From: Streptomyces sp. DSM 15324
Lineage (GTDB): Bacteria > Actinomycetota > Actinomycetes > Streptomycetales > Streptomycetaceae
Assembly (NCBI RefSeq): GCF_001514285.1
Contig: NZ_KQ949028.1
Span: 186,001-250,000, forward strand
Length of the DNA stretch: 64,000 nucleotides
Reading direction: 5' to 3'
Shown: positions 45,723-54,669 of the stretch, in pieces
Layout: every line of letters starts with the position of its first letter
Numbering within the stretch: the stretch's first letter is position 1
Translations under genes and position numbers: made by a program
Notes under the pieces: generated by a model
Told to the model about the DNA's origin: nothing
Seen by the model: only the letters and a program-made list of their open reading frames with translations
Database searches by the model: none

Positions 45723-45742
45723 CCGGGGCCGTACGGCCCCGG
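45723..45742 (+). promoter_or_regulatory. DevR-like box 2 for pfl (perfect 20-bp palindrome)
   Basis: CCGGGGCCGTACGGCCCCGG, 86 bases before the formate-lyase start codon. Best copy of the motif that recurs before DoxX, alcohol dehydrogenase, PPDK and CBS/USP genes. Confidence 0.7.
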
Positions 45743-45827
45743 CCGTGGGCGCCGTCCGACACTCCCCGCGACGATCAACGCGGACCAGCATGGGAGTGCC
45801 GGACAGACGACGAGGAGAGGAACGGCG

Positions 45828-48086
45828 ATGACCGCAACCGGGACAGTCGGCGACCGGGCCACCGCGACCTGGCGTGGCTTCGCCGGGACCCGCTGGCGCG
45901 AGCTGATCGACGTGCGCGACTTCATCCAGGCCAACTACACCCCGTACGAAGGTGACGCGTCCTTCCTCACCGGCGCCACCGACCGCACCCGGACCGTCTG
46001 GGAGAAGGTCAGCTCGCTGTTCCCGGAGGAGCGGGAGCGGGGCGTCCTCGACGTGGACGCCGCGACTCCGTCGACGATCACCTCGCACGCCCCCGGCTTC
46101 ATCGACCGCGACCGCGAACTGATCGTCGGCCTGCAGACCGACGCCCCCTTGAGGCGCGCGATCATGCCCAACGGCGGTCTCCGTATGGTGGAGAACGGGC
46201 TCAAGGCGTACGGCTACGAGCCCGACCCGTTCGTGACGAAGGTCTTCGGCACCTACCGCAAGACCCACAACGACGGAGTCTTCGACGCCTACACACCCGA
46301 GATGCGAACCGCACGCAAGGTCGGCATCATCACCGGGCTGCCCGACGCCTACGGCCGCGGCCGGATCATCGGCGACTACCGGCGCGTCGCCCTCTACGGC
46401 ACCGACCGGCTGATCGAGGCCAAGCGCGCCGAGAAGGCCCTGCTCGACGCCCGGCCGTCCACCGACCACGTCATCCGCGACCGCGAGGAACTCGCGGAAC
46501 AGATCAAGGCGTTGGGCGAACTGACCCGTATGGCGGCGACCTACGGCTGTGACGTCTCCCGCCCGGCGCTCACCGCGCACGAGGCCGTGCAGTGGCTCTA
46601 CCTCGGCTACCTCGCCGCTGTGAAGGAGCAGAACGGCGCCGCGATGTCGCTGGGCCGCACCTCGACCTTCCTCGACGTCTACCTCCAGCGCGACCTCGAC
46701 GAGGGGACCCTCGACGAGATTCGCGCGCAGGAGCTGATCGACGACTTCGTGATCAAGCTGCGGATCGTCCGGTTCCTGCGCACGCCCGAGTACGACGCCC
46801 TGTTCTCCGGCGACCCGACCTGGGTGACCGAGTCGATCGGCGGCATCGGCGTCGACGGCCGTCCGCTGGTCACCCGCACCTCCTTCCGTTTCCTGCAGAC
46901 CCTCTACAACCTCGGCCCCGCCCCCGAGCCCAACCTCACGGTCCTCTGGTCGCCCCGGCTGCCCGCCGGCTTCAAGGAGTTCTGCGCGCAGGTGTCCATC
47001 GACACCAGCGCCGTCCAGTACGAGTCGGACGAACTGCTGCGGCCCGGCAACGGTGACGACACCGCCATCGCCTGCTGCGTCTCCGCGATGGCCGTCGGCA
47101 AGGAGATGCAGTTCTTCGGGGCCCGGGTGAACCTGGCGAAGGCGCTGCTGTACGCCGTCAACGGCGGCCGGGACGAGATGACCGGTGACCAGGTCACCCC
47201 CGTGATGCCCGCGCTGACGGGCGAGTACCTGGAATACGAGGAACTGTCCGCGGCGTACGACCGCGTCCTGGACTGGCTGGCGGAGACGTACGTCAACACG
47301 CTCAACGTCATCCACTCCATGCACGACAAGTACGCCTACGAGCGCATCGAGATGGCGCTGCACGACCACCCCGTCCACCGCTTCATGGCCTGCGGCATCG
47401 CCGGTCTGTCGGTCGCGGCGGACAGCCTGTCCGCCGTGAAGCACGCCCGGGTGAAGGTCTTCCGGGACGCGACCGGGCTGGCCGTCGACTTCCGCACCGA
47501 GGGCGAGTTCCCGGCCTACGGCAACAACGACGACCGCGCCGACGCCATCGCCGTCGGCCTGGTGGAGTCCTTCATGGCCAAGGTCCGCCACCACCCCACG
47601 TACCGGGACGCCGAGCACACCCAGTCGGTGCTGACCATCACCTCGAACGTCGTCTACGGCAAGCACACCGGGAACACGCCCGACGGACGCAGGTCCGGGC
47701 AGCCCTTTGCGCCGGGCGCCAACCCGATGAACGGCCGTGACCGGCACGGGGTGGCCGCCTCCGCGCTGTCGGTGGCCAAGCTGCCGTACGAGCAGGCCCG
47801 CGACGGCATCTCGCTGACCACGACCATCACCCCGGAGGGACTGGGGCACGCCCCCGAGGAGCGCGCCGGCAACCTGGTCGGCATCCTCGACGGCTACACG
47901 GCCGCCGGTGGCTTCCACATGAACGTCAACGTCCTGGACCGTGCCACCCTCAAGGACGCGATGGAACACCCGGAGAAGTACCCGGAGCTGACCATCCGGG
48001 TCTCCGGATACGCCGTCAACTTCGTCCGGCTGACCCGCGAGCAGCAGCTCGACGTGATCAGCCGCACCTTCCACGGAACACTGTGA
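45828..48086 (+). CDS. pflB: Pyruvate formate-lyase (glycyl radical enzyme)
   Basis: 752 residues, full length. The adjacent catalytic cysteines C416-C417 ([10 protein letters not shown]) that separate true PFL from other glycyl radical enzymes are present, as is the radical glycine G727 in RVSGYAVNF. It splits pyruvate with CoA into acetyl-CoA and formate, without making NADH; oxygen destroys the active radical. GAGGAGAGG precedes ATG. The activase gene overlaps its stop (GTGA). Two DevR-like palindromes lie upstream. Unusual for an obligately aerobic genus, and a sign of an anaerobic survival pathway. Confidence 0.96.
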   Translation: MTATGTVGDRATATWRGFAGTRWRELIDVRDFIQANYTPYEGDASFLTGATDRTRTVWEKVSSLFPEERERGVLDVDAATPSTITSHAPGFIDRDRELIVGLQTDAPLRRAIMPNGGLRMVENGLKAYGYEPDPFVTKVFGTYRKTHNDGVFDAYTPEMRTARKVGIITGLPDAYGRGRIIGDYRRVALYGTDRLIEAKRAEKALLDARPSTDHVIRDREELAEQIKALGELTRMAATYGCDVSRPALTAHEAVQWLYLGYLAAVKEQNGAAMSLGRTSTFLDVYLQRDLDEGTLDEIRAQELIDDFVIKLRIVRFLRTPEYDALFSGDPTWVTESIGGIGVDGRPLVTRTSFRFLQTLYNLGPAPEPNLTVLWSPRLPAGFKEFCAQVSIDTSAVQYESDELLRPGNGDDTAIACCVSAMAVGKEMQFFGARVNLAKALLYAVNGGRDEMTGDQVTPVMPALTGEYLEYEELSAAYDRVLDWLAETYVNTLNVIHSMHDKYAYERIEMALHDHPVHRFMACGIAGLSVAADSLSAVKHARVKVFRDATGLAVDFRTEGEFPAYGNNDDRADAIAVGLVESFMAKVRHHPTYRDAEHTQSVLTITSNVVYGKHTGNTPDGRRSGQPFAPGANPMNGRDRHGVAASALSVAKLPYEQARDGISLTTTITPEGLGHAPEERAGNLVGILDGYTAAGGFHMNVNVLDRATLKDAMEHPEKYPELTIRVSGYAVNFVRLTREQQLDVISRTFHGTL

Positions 48087-48820
48087 AGGCCATGACGACC
48101 GGCCGGATCCACTCCTGGGACCTGTCCACCGGCGTGGACGGTCCCGGGACCCGGTTCGTGCTCTTCGTCTCCGGCTGCCCGCTGCGCTGTCTGTACTGCG
48201 CCAACCCCGACACCTGGCACATGCGCGACGGCCGGGAGACGACCGTGGACGAGGTGATGGCGGAGATCGAGAAGTACCGCGCCTTCCTCACCACGGCCGG
48301 CGGTGGGGTGACGATCACGGGGGGAGAGCCGCTGCTCCAGTCGGCCTTCACCAGTGAGGTGCTGCGGCGCTGCAAGGAGACCGGGTTGCACACCGCCCTG
48401 GACACCTCCGGCTTTCTCGGGGCCCGTGCGGGCGACGAGCTCCTCGCCGACACCGACCTGGTCCTGCTGGACATCAAGTCCTTCGACATCGGCGCCTACC
48501 GGAAGCTGACCGGCGGCCGGCTCGCACCCACCCTCAGCTTCGCCACCCGCCTGGACCGCCTCGGCGTCCCGACATGGATCCGCTACGTGCTGGTCCCCGG
48601 CTGGACCGACGACCCGAGGTCCGTGGATGCCCTGGCCCGGTTCGTCGCCGGTCTGGGCACGGTCCGACGGGTCGACGTGCTGCCCTTCCACAAGCTCGGC
48701 GCGCCCAAGTACGCGGCCCTCGGCATCCCCTTCCCGCTGCGCGACACCCCGGTCCCCGACCCGGCCCTGACCGAGAGCGTCCGCGCCCGCTTCCGCGCGC
48801 GGGGTGTGCCCGCCTACTGA
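48083..48820 (+). CDS. pflA: Pyruvate formate-lyase-activating enzyme (radical SAM)
   Basis: 245 residues. Cluster motif CPLRCLYC gives C32, C36 and C39 (Cx3Cx2C); [14 protein letters not shown] is the SAM-binding loop. It uses SAM and a 4Fe-4S cluster to make the glycyl radical in PflB. GTG at 48083 overlaps the pflB stop; an ATG three codons later is possible. Co-translated with pflB. Confidence 0.95.
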   Translation: MKAMTTGRIHSWDLSTGVDGPGTRFVLFVSGCPLRCLYCANPDTWHMRDGRETTVDEVMAEIEKYRAFLTTAGGGVTITGGEPLLQSAFTSEVLRRCKETGLHTALDTSGFLGARAGDELLADTDLVLLDIKSFDIGAYRKLTGGRLAPTLSFATRLDRLGVPTWIRYVLVPGWTDDPRSVDALARFVAGLGTVRRVDVLPFHKLGAPKYAALGIPFPLRDTPVPDPALTESVRARFRARGVPAY

Positions 48821-48860
48821 CGGTCGAGCATGCGCGGGACGCTCAACGGCCTTCCGACGC

Positions 48861-48876
48861 AGGGACGTTCGGCCCC
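48861..48876 (+). promoter_or_regulatory. DevR-like box before the DoxX gene
   Basis: AGGGACGTTCGGCCCC, matching GGGGCCGTACGGCCCC at 13 of 16 bases, 100 bases before the DoxX start. Confidence 0.5.
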
Positions 48877-48975
48877 ACGACCGCAGACCTTCGGCATCCG
48901 GTGCCGCCCGGCGACCGAGGCCAGAGTGAGTGACGTCAGGCAACGCCCCGACCGTCCCCGAAGGGAACCACGACC

Positions 48976-49605
48976 ATGGCCGTGCACGAGCACCCTCACC
49001 GGAGCTCCGGCTTCCACCTGCCGTCGCTGCGCACGAACCGGAAAGCGTCCGCATCCGAGTCCGCCGCATCGGCGGACACCGGCACGCACACCGCGCGGGC
49101 CTACGCCTTCGCCTCCCTGCGCCTGCTCACCGGGTTCGTCTTCCTGTGGGCGTTCCTCGACAAGACCTTCGGCCTGGGCTATGCCACCCAGTCCGGTAAG
49201 GCCTGGACCGACGGTGGCTCGCCGACCAGGGGCTTCCTCGGATCCGTCGCCGTCGGGCCGATGGAGTCGACCTTCCACGCCTGGGCGGGTGACCCGTGGG
49301 CGGACTGGCTGTTCATGCTCGGTCTGCTCGGGATCGGCCTCGCCCTGGTCGCGGGGGTCGCGCTGCGGATCGCCGCCGTCACCGGCACCGCCATGATGGC
49401 GCTGATGTGGATCGCCGAGTGGCCGCCGGCCAAGCACCTCTCGGACGGCTCACTGAGCATGTCGACGAACCCGTTCGCCGACTACCACGTCGTCTACGCC
49501 GTCGCCCTGATCGTCCTCGCCGCTGCCGCCGCGGGCGACACGCTGGGCGCGGGCCGGCTCTGGGCCAGGCTCCCCTTCGTCCGCGACCACAGCTGGCTGC
49601 GCTGA
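48976..49605 (+). CDS. DoxX-family membrane protein
   Basis: 209 residues with a polar N-terminal stretch of about 40 residues and four membrane helices (ASLRLLTGFVFLWAFLDKTF, LFMLGLLGIGLALVAGVALR, TGTAMMALMWIAEW, YHVVYAVALIVLAAAAAG). DoxX-type proteins are linked to quinol oxidase or stress function. GAAGGGAA precedes the ATG. A DevR-like site lies 100 bases upstream. Similar proteins occur in actinobacterial dormancy regulons. Confidence 0.85.
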   Translation: MAVHEHPHRSSGFHLPSLRTNRKASASESAASADTGTHTARAYAFASLRLLTGFVFLWAFLDKTFGLGYATQSGKAWTDGGSPTRGFLGSVAVGPMESTFHAWAGDPWADWLFMLGLLGIGLALVAGVALRIAAVTGTAMMALMWIAEWPPAKHLSDGSLSMSTNPFADYHVVYAVALIVLAAAAAGDTLGAGRLWARLPFVRDHSWLR

Positions 49606-49669
49606 CCGCCGACGGTGGGGTGCCCGCGACGACTCTGGAATCGGTCCTTCACCCGAGGAGGCAGAAGTC

Positions 49670-49992
49670 ATGCTCCGCACCATCACCGTGGGCATCGACG
49701 GCTCGCGCGAGAGCCCCCTGCTCGCCGGCGAACCCGCGCGACTGCACGAGCAGCACGCACCGAGGTCCTGGAGAAGGCGCCCAACCACGCGCCGGCGGAC
49801 CTGCAGGTGCACGCGCGCACGCTGGAAGGGCCGACCCGAGAGGTTCTCCTGGCCGCCTCGCACGCGGCCGACCCGCTGGCGGTCGGTGCCCGACGCAATC
49901 CCGGGCACTTCGGCCTCCGGCTGGGACGGGTCGCCCACGGGGTGCTCCACCACGCCGCCTGCGCCGTAGCGGTCGTACCCGAGCGGACGTGA
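49670..49992 (+). pseudogene. Universal stress protein with frameshift and internal loss
   Basis: AGGAGG precedes ATG 49670 and MLRTITVGIDGSRESPLLAG, the start of a USP; the core of the first half is missing and after a frame change EVLEKAPNHAPADLQVHART, ADPLAVGARRNPGHFGLRLG and VAHGVLHHAACAVAVVPERT form the normal C-terminus. Only about 108 codons span it, against about 145 for a single-domain USP. Broken paralogue of the intact USP at 60000-60896. Confidence 0.75.
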
Positions 49993-50077
49993 GAGAAGCG
50001 CCCACCCACGTGATCGTGCCCCGTCGCCCGTGACCGCTCCTGCCGCCTCCACCAACCGATGACTTCCGGAGCACCCC

Positions 50078-52459
50078 ATGCCCAAGGTCGAACACCAGGA
50101 CGCCACCGCTCTCTCCGCCGAGGAACTGCGCACCCTGGATGCCCACTGGCGGGCCGCCAACTACCTGGCCGCCGGGCAGATCTACCTGATGTCCAACCCA
50201 TTGCTGACCGAGCCCCTGAAGCCGGAGCACATCAAGCCCAGGCTGCTCGGCCACTGGGGTACCTCACCCGGCCTCAACCTCGTGTACACCCACCTCAACC
50301 GCGTCATCAAGGCGCGCGGACTCGATGCCCTGTGCGTGTGGGGGCCGGGCCACGGAGGGCCGTCGATCGTGGCCAACTCCTGGCTGGAGGGCAGCTACAG
50401 CGAGACCTACCCGGACGTGCCGCGGGACGGCGTGGGCATGGCGCGGCTGTTCCGGCAGTTCTCCTTCCCGGGAGGCGTACCCAGCCATGTGGCCCCGGAG
50501 ACGCCCGGCTCGATCCACGAGGGCGGTGAGCTCGGCTACTCGCTGGCGCATGCCTACGGCGCCGCCTTCGACCACCCGGACCTGCTGGTCGCCTGCGTCA
50601 TCGGCGACGGCGAGGCGGAGACCGGACCGCTGGCCGCGTCCTGGCACTCCAACAAGTTCCTCGACCCCGTCCATGACGGTGCCGTCCTGCCGATCCTCCA
50701 CCTCAACGGCTACAAGATCGCCAATCCGACGGTCCTCTCGCGGCTCCCCGAGTCCGAACTCGACGCCCTGCTGCGCGGCTACGGACACGACCCGATCCAC
50801 GTCACGGGCGACGACCCCGCCCGGGTCCACCGGGCCATGGCCGCGGCGATGGACGACGCGCTCGACCGTATCGCCGTCATGCAGCGGACCGCCCGCGAGG
50901 ACGGCGTCACCGAACGCGTCCACTGGCCGATGATCGTGCTGCGCACCCCGAAGGGCTGGACCGGCCCCGCCGAGGTGGACGGCGAACCGGTCGAGGGCAC
51001 CTGGCGGGCCCACCAGGTGCCGCTGGCCGGCGTCCGCGAGAACCCCGCGCACCTGCGTCAACTGGAGGACTGGCTGCGCTCGTACAAGCCCGAGGAGCTC
51101 TTCGGGCCCGACGGTCGCCCGACCGCCGACGTCCTCGACTGCGTCCCCGGCGGTGTCAAGCGGCTCGGCGCCACTGCGTACGCCAACGGCGGCCTCCTCG
51201 TGCGCGACCTGCCCATCCCCTCGCTCGACGACTTCGCCGTGTCCGTCGACAAACCGGGCACGACGCTGCACGAGCCCACCCGAGTCCTCGGTGACCTCAT
51301 TGCCCGGGTGATGCACGACACCGGCGGACGCCGGGACTTCCGCCTGGTCGGCCCCGACGAGACCGCCTCCAACCGGCTCCAGGCCGTCTTCGACGTCAGC
51401 GGCAAGGCCTGGCAGGCCCTGCACCTCCCGATCGACGAACACCTCGAGCACCACGGCCGGGTGCTGGAGATCCTCTCCGAGCACACCTGCCAGGGCTGGC
51501 TCGAGGGCTACCTGCTCACCGGCCGGCACGGGTTGTTCTCCTGCTACGAGGCGTTCGTGCACATCGTCGACTCCATGGTCAACCAGCACATCAAGTGGCT
51601 GAAGACCTCCCGGGAGCTGGCGTGGCGCGCGCCCATCGCCTCCCTCAACTACCTGCTCACCTCCCACGTCTGGCGGCAGGACCACAACGGCTTCTCCCAC
51701 CAGGACCCCGGTTTCGTCGACCACGTCCTCAACAAGAGCCCCGACGTCGTACGGGTCTACCTGCCGCCGGACGCCAACACCCTGCTGTCGGTGGCGGACC
51801 ACGCCCTGCGCAGCCGCGACTACGTCAACGTCATCGTGGCCGGGAAACAGCCCTGCTTCGACTGGCTGTCCATGGACCAGGCCCGAGCCCACTGCGCGCG
51901 CGGAGCCGGGATCTGGGACTGGGCCGGCACCGAGAACGGCGGCCAGCCGGACGTCGTCCTCGGCTGCGCCGGGGACGTGCCCACCCAGGAGGTACTGGCC
52001 GCCGCCCAGCTGCTGCGCAGGCACCTCCCGGACCTCGTCGTCCGCGTGGTCAACGTGGTCGACATGACCCGGCTGCTGCCGCGCGAGGAACACCCGCACG
52101 GCATGAGCGACTTCGAGTACGACGGACTGTTCACCACCGACAAACCGGTGATCTTCGCCTACCACGGCTACCCGTGGCTGATCCACCGCCTCGCCTACCG
52201 CCGCACCGGACACCGCAATCTGCATGTGCGCGGCTACAAGGAGTCGGGGACGACGACCACACCGTTCGACATGGTCGTCCGCAACGACCTCGACCGCTAC
52301 CGCCTCGTCATGGACGTCATCGACCGCGTCCCCGGCCTCGCGGTGCGCGCCGCCGCCGTACGCCAGCGGATGGCCGACGCCCGCACCCGTCACCACGCCT
52401 GGATCCGCGAGCACGGCACCGACCTGCCCGAGGTCGCCGACTGGACCTGGGACGCCTGA
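50078..52459 (+). CDS. xfp: Xylulose-5-phosphate/fructose-6-phosphate phosphoketolase
   Basis: 793 residues, full length. The thiamine diphosphate region [20 protein letters not shown] and the family stretches [20 protein letters not shown] and [20 protein letters not shown] are present. It cleaves xylulose 5-phosphate or fructose 6-phosphate with phosphate into acetyl phosphate plus glyceraldehyde or erythrose 4-phosphate. CCGGAG precedes ATG. With formate-lyase it supplies acetyl units without NADH. Upstream of the truncated gap gene in the same direction. Confidence 0.95.
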   Translation: MPKVEHQDATALSAEELRTLDAHWRAANYLAAGQIYLMSNPLLTEPLKPEHIKPRLLGHWGTSPGLNLVYTHLNRVIKARGLDALCVWGPGHGGPSIVANSWLEGSYSETYPDVPRDGVGMARLFRQFSFPGGVPSHVAPETPGSIHEGGELGYSLAHAYGAAFDHPDLLVACVIGDGEAETGPLAASWHSNKFLDPVHDGAVLPILHLNGYKIANPTVLSRLPESELDALLRGYGHDPIHVTGDDPARVHRAMAAAMDDALDRIAVMQRTAREDGVTERVHWPMIVLRTPKGWTGPAEVDGEPVEGTWRAHQVPLAGVRENPAHLRQLEDWLRSYKPEELFGPDGRPTADVLDCVPGGVKRLGATAYANGGLLVRDLPIPSLDDFAVSVDKPGTTLHEPTRVLGDLIARVMHDTGGRRDFRLVGPDETASNRLQAVFDVSGKAWQALHLPIDEHLEHHGRVLEILSEHTCQGWLEGYLLTGRHGLFSCYEAFVHIVDSMVNQHIKWLKTSRELAWRAPIASLNYLLTSHVWRQDHNGFSHQDPGFVDHVLNKSPDVVRVYLPPDANTLLSVADHALRSRDYVNVIVAGKQPCFDWLSMDQARAHCARGAGIWDWAGTENGGQPDVVLGCAGDVPTQEVLAAAQLLRRHLPDLVVRVVNVVDMTRLLPREEHPHGMSDFEYDGLFTTDKPVIFAYHGYPWLIHRLAYRRTGHRNLHVRGYKESGTTTTPFDMVVRNDLDRYRLVMDVIDRVPGLAVRAAAVRQRMADARTRHHAWIREHGTDLPEVADWTWDA

Positions 52460-52489
52460 CCGCCTCTCCCCTCGAAGGAGTTCACCGCC

Positions 52490-52558
52490 ATGACCGTCCG
52501 CGTCGGGATCAACGGCCTCGGCCGCATCGGCCGCACCTATCTGCGCGCCCTGGACCGT
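52490..52558 (+). pseudogene. gap: First 23 codons of glyceraldehyde-3-phosphate dehydrogenase
   Basis: AAGGAG then ATG MTVRVGINGLGRIGRTYLRA, the NAD motif of GapA. Homology ends at ALDR and unrelated sequence follows, ending in the upstream region of the alcohol dehydrogenase. Most of the gene has been deleted. It starts 30 bases after the phosphoketolase stop, as an operon partner would. Confidence 0.8.
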
Positions 52559-52587
52559 GCCGAGGCGGGGCCGACGGGGTGGGTGGA

Positions 52588-52603
52588 AGGGCCGTTCGGT
52601 CCC
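52588..52603 (+). promoter_or_regulatory. DevR-like box before the alcohol dehydrogenase
   Basis: AGGGCCGTTCGGTCCC, centred about 160 bases before the ADH start. It matches the consensus at 13 of 16. Confidence 0.55.
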
Positions 52604-52757
52604 TGTTCGGGTGGGTCCGGCGGTGCCTTTCGCCCTGACCCACGGGACTGTCGGCAGGCGAGGGAGGAAGGACTGCTCAAGCGGATCGTGCGATTGCCGG
52701 ACAAGCTGGATGTGAGAGGAGATCCCGTCAGTCGTGCACAGGAGGGTGAGGAGCGTC

Positions 52758-53828
52758 ATGAAGGGCTATGTCTTCCACGGCCCCGGGCAGTCCGCATGGC
52801 AGGACGTCCCGGACCCGGCCGTCAAGGAACCCACCGACGCGATCGTGCGGGTCGGAGCCGTCACGATCTGTGGCACGGATCTGCACATCCTCAAGGGCGA
52901 CGTTCCCGAGGTGCGGCCGGGTACGGTCCTGGGCCACGAGGCGGTCGGCGAGATCGTCGAGGTCGGCAGCGACGTGCGGACCGTCCGTCCGGGTGACCGG
53001 GTGCTGGTCTCCTGCATCAGCTCCTGCGGCCGCTGCCGGTTCTGCCGGGACGGCATGTACGGCCAGTGCCGGGGCGGCGGGGGCTGGATCCTCGGTCATC
53101 TGATCGACGGCACGCAGGCCGAGTACGTCCGCGTCCCCTATGCCGACCTCTCCGTGCACGCGCTGCCCGGATCCGTGCCGAGCAAGGACGCCGTGCTGCT
53201 GGCGGACATCTTCCCGACGTCGTACGAGGTCGGCGTGCTCAACGGCCGCGTACACCCCGGCGACACGGTCGCCGTCGTCGGCGCCGGGCCCATCGGCCTC
53301 GCGGCGATCGCCACGGCGCGTCTGTTCTCGCCCGAGCGGGTCGTCGCCGTCGACCTGGCCGCGTCCCGGCTGGAGGCCGCGAAACAGCTCGGCGCGGACG
53401 CCGTGGCCGACGCCGCCGAGGACCCCGGGCAACTGATCGCCGACCTCACCGACGGGCTCGGTGCCGACGTGGTCATCGAGGCGGTCGGCGTCCCGGAGAG
53501 CTTCGAACTGTGCACCCGCATGGTGCGGCCCGGCGGTCGCGTGGCCAACATCGGCGTCCACGGCCGGCCCGCCACGCTGCACCTCGAGGACCTGTGGATC
53601 AAGAACGTGACGATCACCACCGGTCTGGTGGACACCCACTCCACCCCCACCCTGCTGCGCATGGCCGCCGCCGGCCGGCTGCCCACCGCGCAGTTGGTCA
53701 CCCACACCTTCCCCCTCGATCAGATGGAGCAGGCGTACGACGTCTTCGCCCGGGCCGCCGACACCGGAGCCCTCAAGGTGGTGCTCGGCGGGCAGCCGCA
53801 CGACGAGGTCGCCGTCCCGGCGGCCTGA
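52758..53828 (+). CDS. Zinc-dependent alcohol dehydrogenase
   Basis: 356 residues, medium-chain family. Catalytic zinc ligands C38 (ICGTDLH), H60 and E61 (GHEAVG); the structural zinc Cys are C90, C93, C96 and C104 (CGRCRFC plus GQC). The NAD motif is VVGAGPIGLAA. It can reoxidise NADH by reducing an aldehyde, a fermentative role; the direction is inferred from its context. GAGGAG lies upstream of ATG 52758. Its layout matches the alcohol dehydrogenase of the S. coelicolor OsdR regulon. Confidence 0.92.
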   Translation: MKGYVFHGPGQSAWQDVPDPAVKEPTDAIVRVGAVTICGTDLHILKGDVPEVRPGTVLGHEAVGEIVEVGSDVRTVRPGDRVLVSCISSCGRCRFCRDGMYGQCRGGGGWILGHLIDGTQAEYVRVPYADLSVHALPGSVPSKDAVLLADIFPTSYEVGVLNGRVHPGDTVAVVGAGPIGLAAIATARLFSPERVVAVDLAASRLEAAKQLGADAVADAAEDPGQLIADLTDGLGADVVIEAVGVPESFELCTRMVRPGGRVANIGVHGRPATLHLEDLWIKNVTITTGLVDTHSTPTLLRMAAAGRLPTAQLVTHTFPLDQMEQAYDVFARAADTGALKVVLGGQPHDEVAVPAA

Positions 53829-53893
53829 CGAGGCGGCCGACCGGGCGGACCACCGCGCTCACCGGGCCCGGCAGGGCCGGTCTCGGGCGGTCG

Positions 53894-53909
53894 GGGAACC
53901 GATGGCCCC
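53894..53909 (+). promoter_or_regulatory. Possible degenerate DevR-like box before the PPOX gene
   Basis: GGGAACCGATGGCCCC, 11 of 16 consensus positions, 76 bases before the start of the PPOX-family gene. It lacks the central symmetry of the stronger boxes. Confidence 0.3.
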
Positions 53910-53984
53910 TGGCCAGGGACACGGGTGGCCGTCGACGATGGGCAGTGCCCGTACGGCGATGTCAGCCGAGGGACGAGAAGGAAG

Positions 53985-54424
53985 ATGGACGCCAACGACG
54001 GATTCCGCGAACTCGACCGGCAGGAGTGTCTGCGTCTGCCGGCCGAGGTGCCTGTGGGGCGCATCGTGTACACACGGCGGGCGCTTCCCGCCGTTCTCCC
54101 GGTCGACTTCGGCCTGGACTCCGACAGCGCGGTGCTGGTGCGGACCTCCGCCTCCTCCGAACTCGTGAGCGCGGTCGACGGAGCGGTGATCGCTTTCGAG
54201 GCCGAGAAGTCGACGCCGCAGCCCAGGCCGGATGGAGCGTCGTGGTCACCGGGGCCGCCACCCTGGTGACCGACCCCGCGGAGCACGCCCGGCTGCTGCG
54301 GACCGGGCCCCGTCGCTGGGAGCCGACGCCGCAGCAGGTCTTCGTACGCATCGACCTGGAACTGGTCACAGGACGCGTACTCGTCGGCGGACACACCCTG
54401 TACGGCGCACGCCTCCCCTTCTGA
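53985..54424 (+). pseudogene. Pyridoxamine 5'-phosphate oxidase-family (split-barrel) protein with frameshift
   Basis: ATG 53985 follows GAAGGAAG. First part: RLPAEVPVGRIVYTRRALPA, VLVRTSASSELVSAVDGAVI and AFEAEK. Near 54204 the frame breaks; the other frame continues with QAGWSVVVTGAATLVTDPAE and TPQQVFVRIDLELVTGRVLV to TGA at 54424. Joined, it is a full FMN-split-barrel protein (about 145 residues) of the PPOX/F420-linked group. Such proteins occur in mycobacterial dormancy regulons. Sequencing error is possible. Confidence 0.75.
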
Positions 54425-54532
54425 ACGCCCGTCACCACGCCCTCTCAGGGCATCCGGCATGGGAGGGGTGATGCTCCCGGGCAGCCTCGCTCGTCAGCGG
54501 GGTCCGGGAGCAGGTCCCGCCGGTCCCTTCGA

Positions 54533-54548
54533 AGGGCTGATCGGTCCC
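54533..54548 (+). promoter_or_regulatory. Orphan DevR-like box
   Basis: AGGGCTGATCGGTCCC matches the boxes before ppdK and the alcohol dehydrogenase, next to a CCCTTCGAAGGG palindrome at 54525-54536. It lies between the ends of convergent genes with no start nearby, so it either belongs to a deleted gene or drives an unrecognised RNA. Confidence 0.4.
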
Positions 54549-54626
54549 GGAATCTCCTCGTCCACGACAGGCGGTCGTACCTCGGCACAGGCACTCGTAC
54601 CTCGGCGGCAGCACGGGCGGAGAGGC

Positions 54627-54647
54627 GTGGGTGGGGAACCCACCCGC
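54627..54647. terminator. Hairpin terminator candidate
   Basis: GGGTGGG (54629-54635) and CCCACCC (54639-54645) with a GAA loop, extended by one pair. Between the PPOX gene and the end of ppdK, which converge. Confidence 0.55.
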
Positions 54648-54669
54648 CCTCACCGAGTCCGCCCCCCTG

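Noticed and set aside
44502-48074. A 1190-codon open frame on the minus strand, opposite pflB
   Set aside because: Most of it is the antisense shadow of pflB. It has no recognisable domains and its composition follows the codon pattern of the opposite gene.
50264-52759. An 831-codon minus-strand frame opposite the phosphoketolase
   Set aside because: Repetitive V-D-G-rich translation typical of a high-GC antisense shadow; the plus-strand phosphoketolase is full length and clear.
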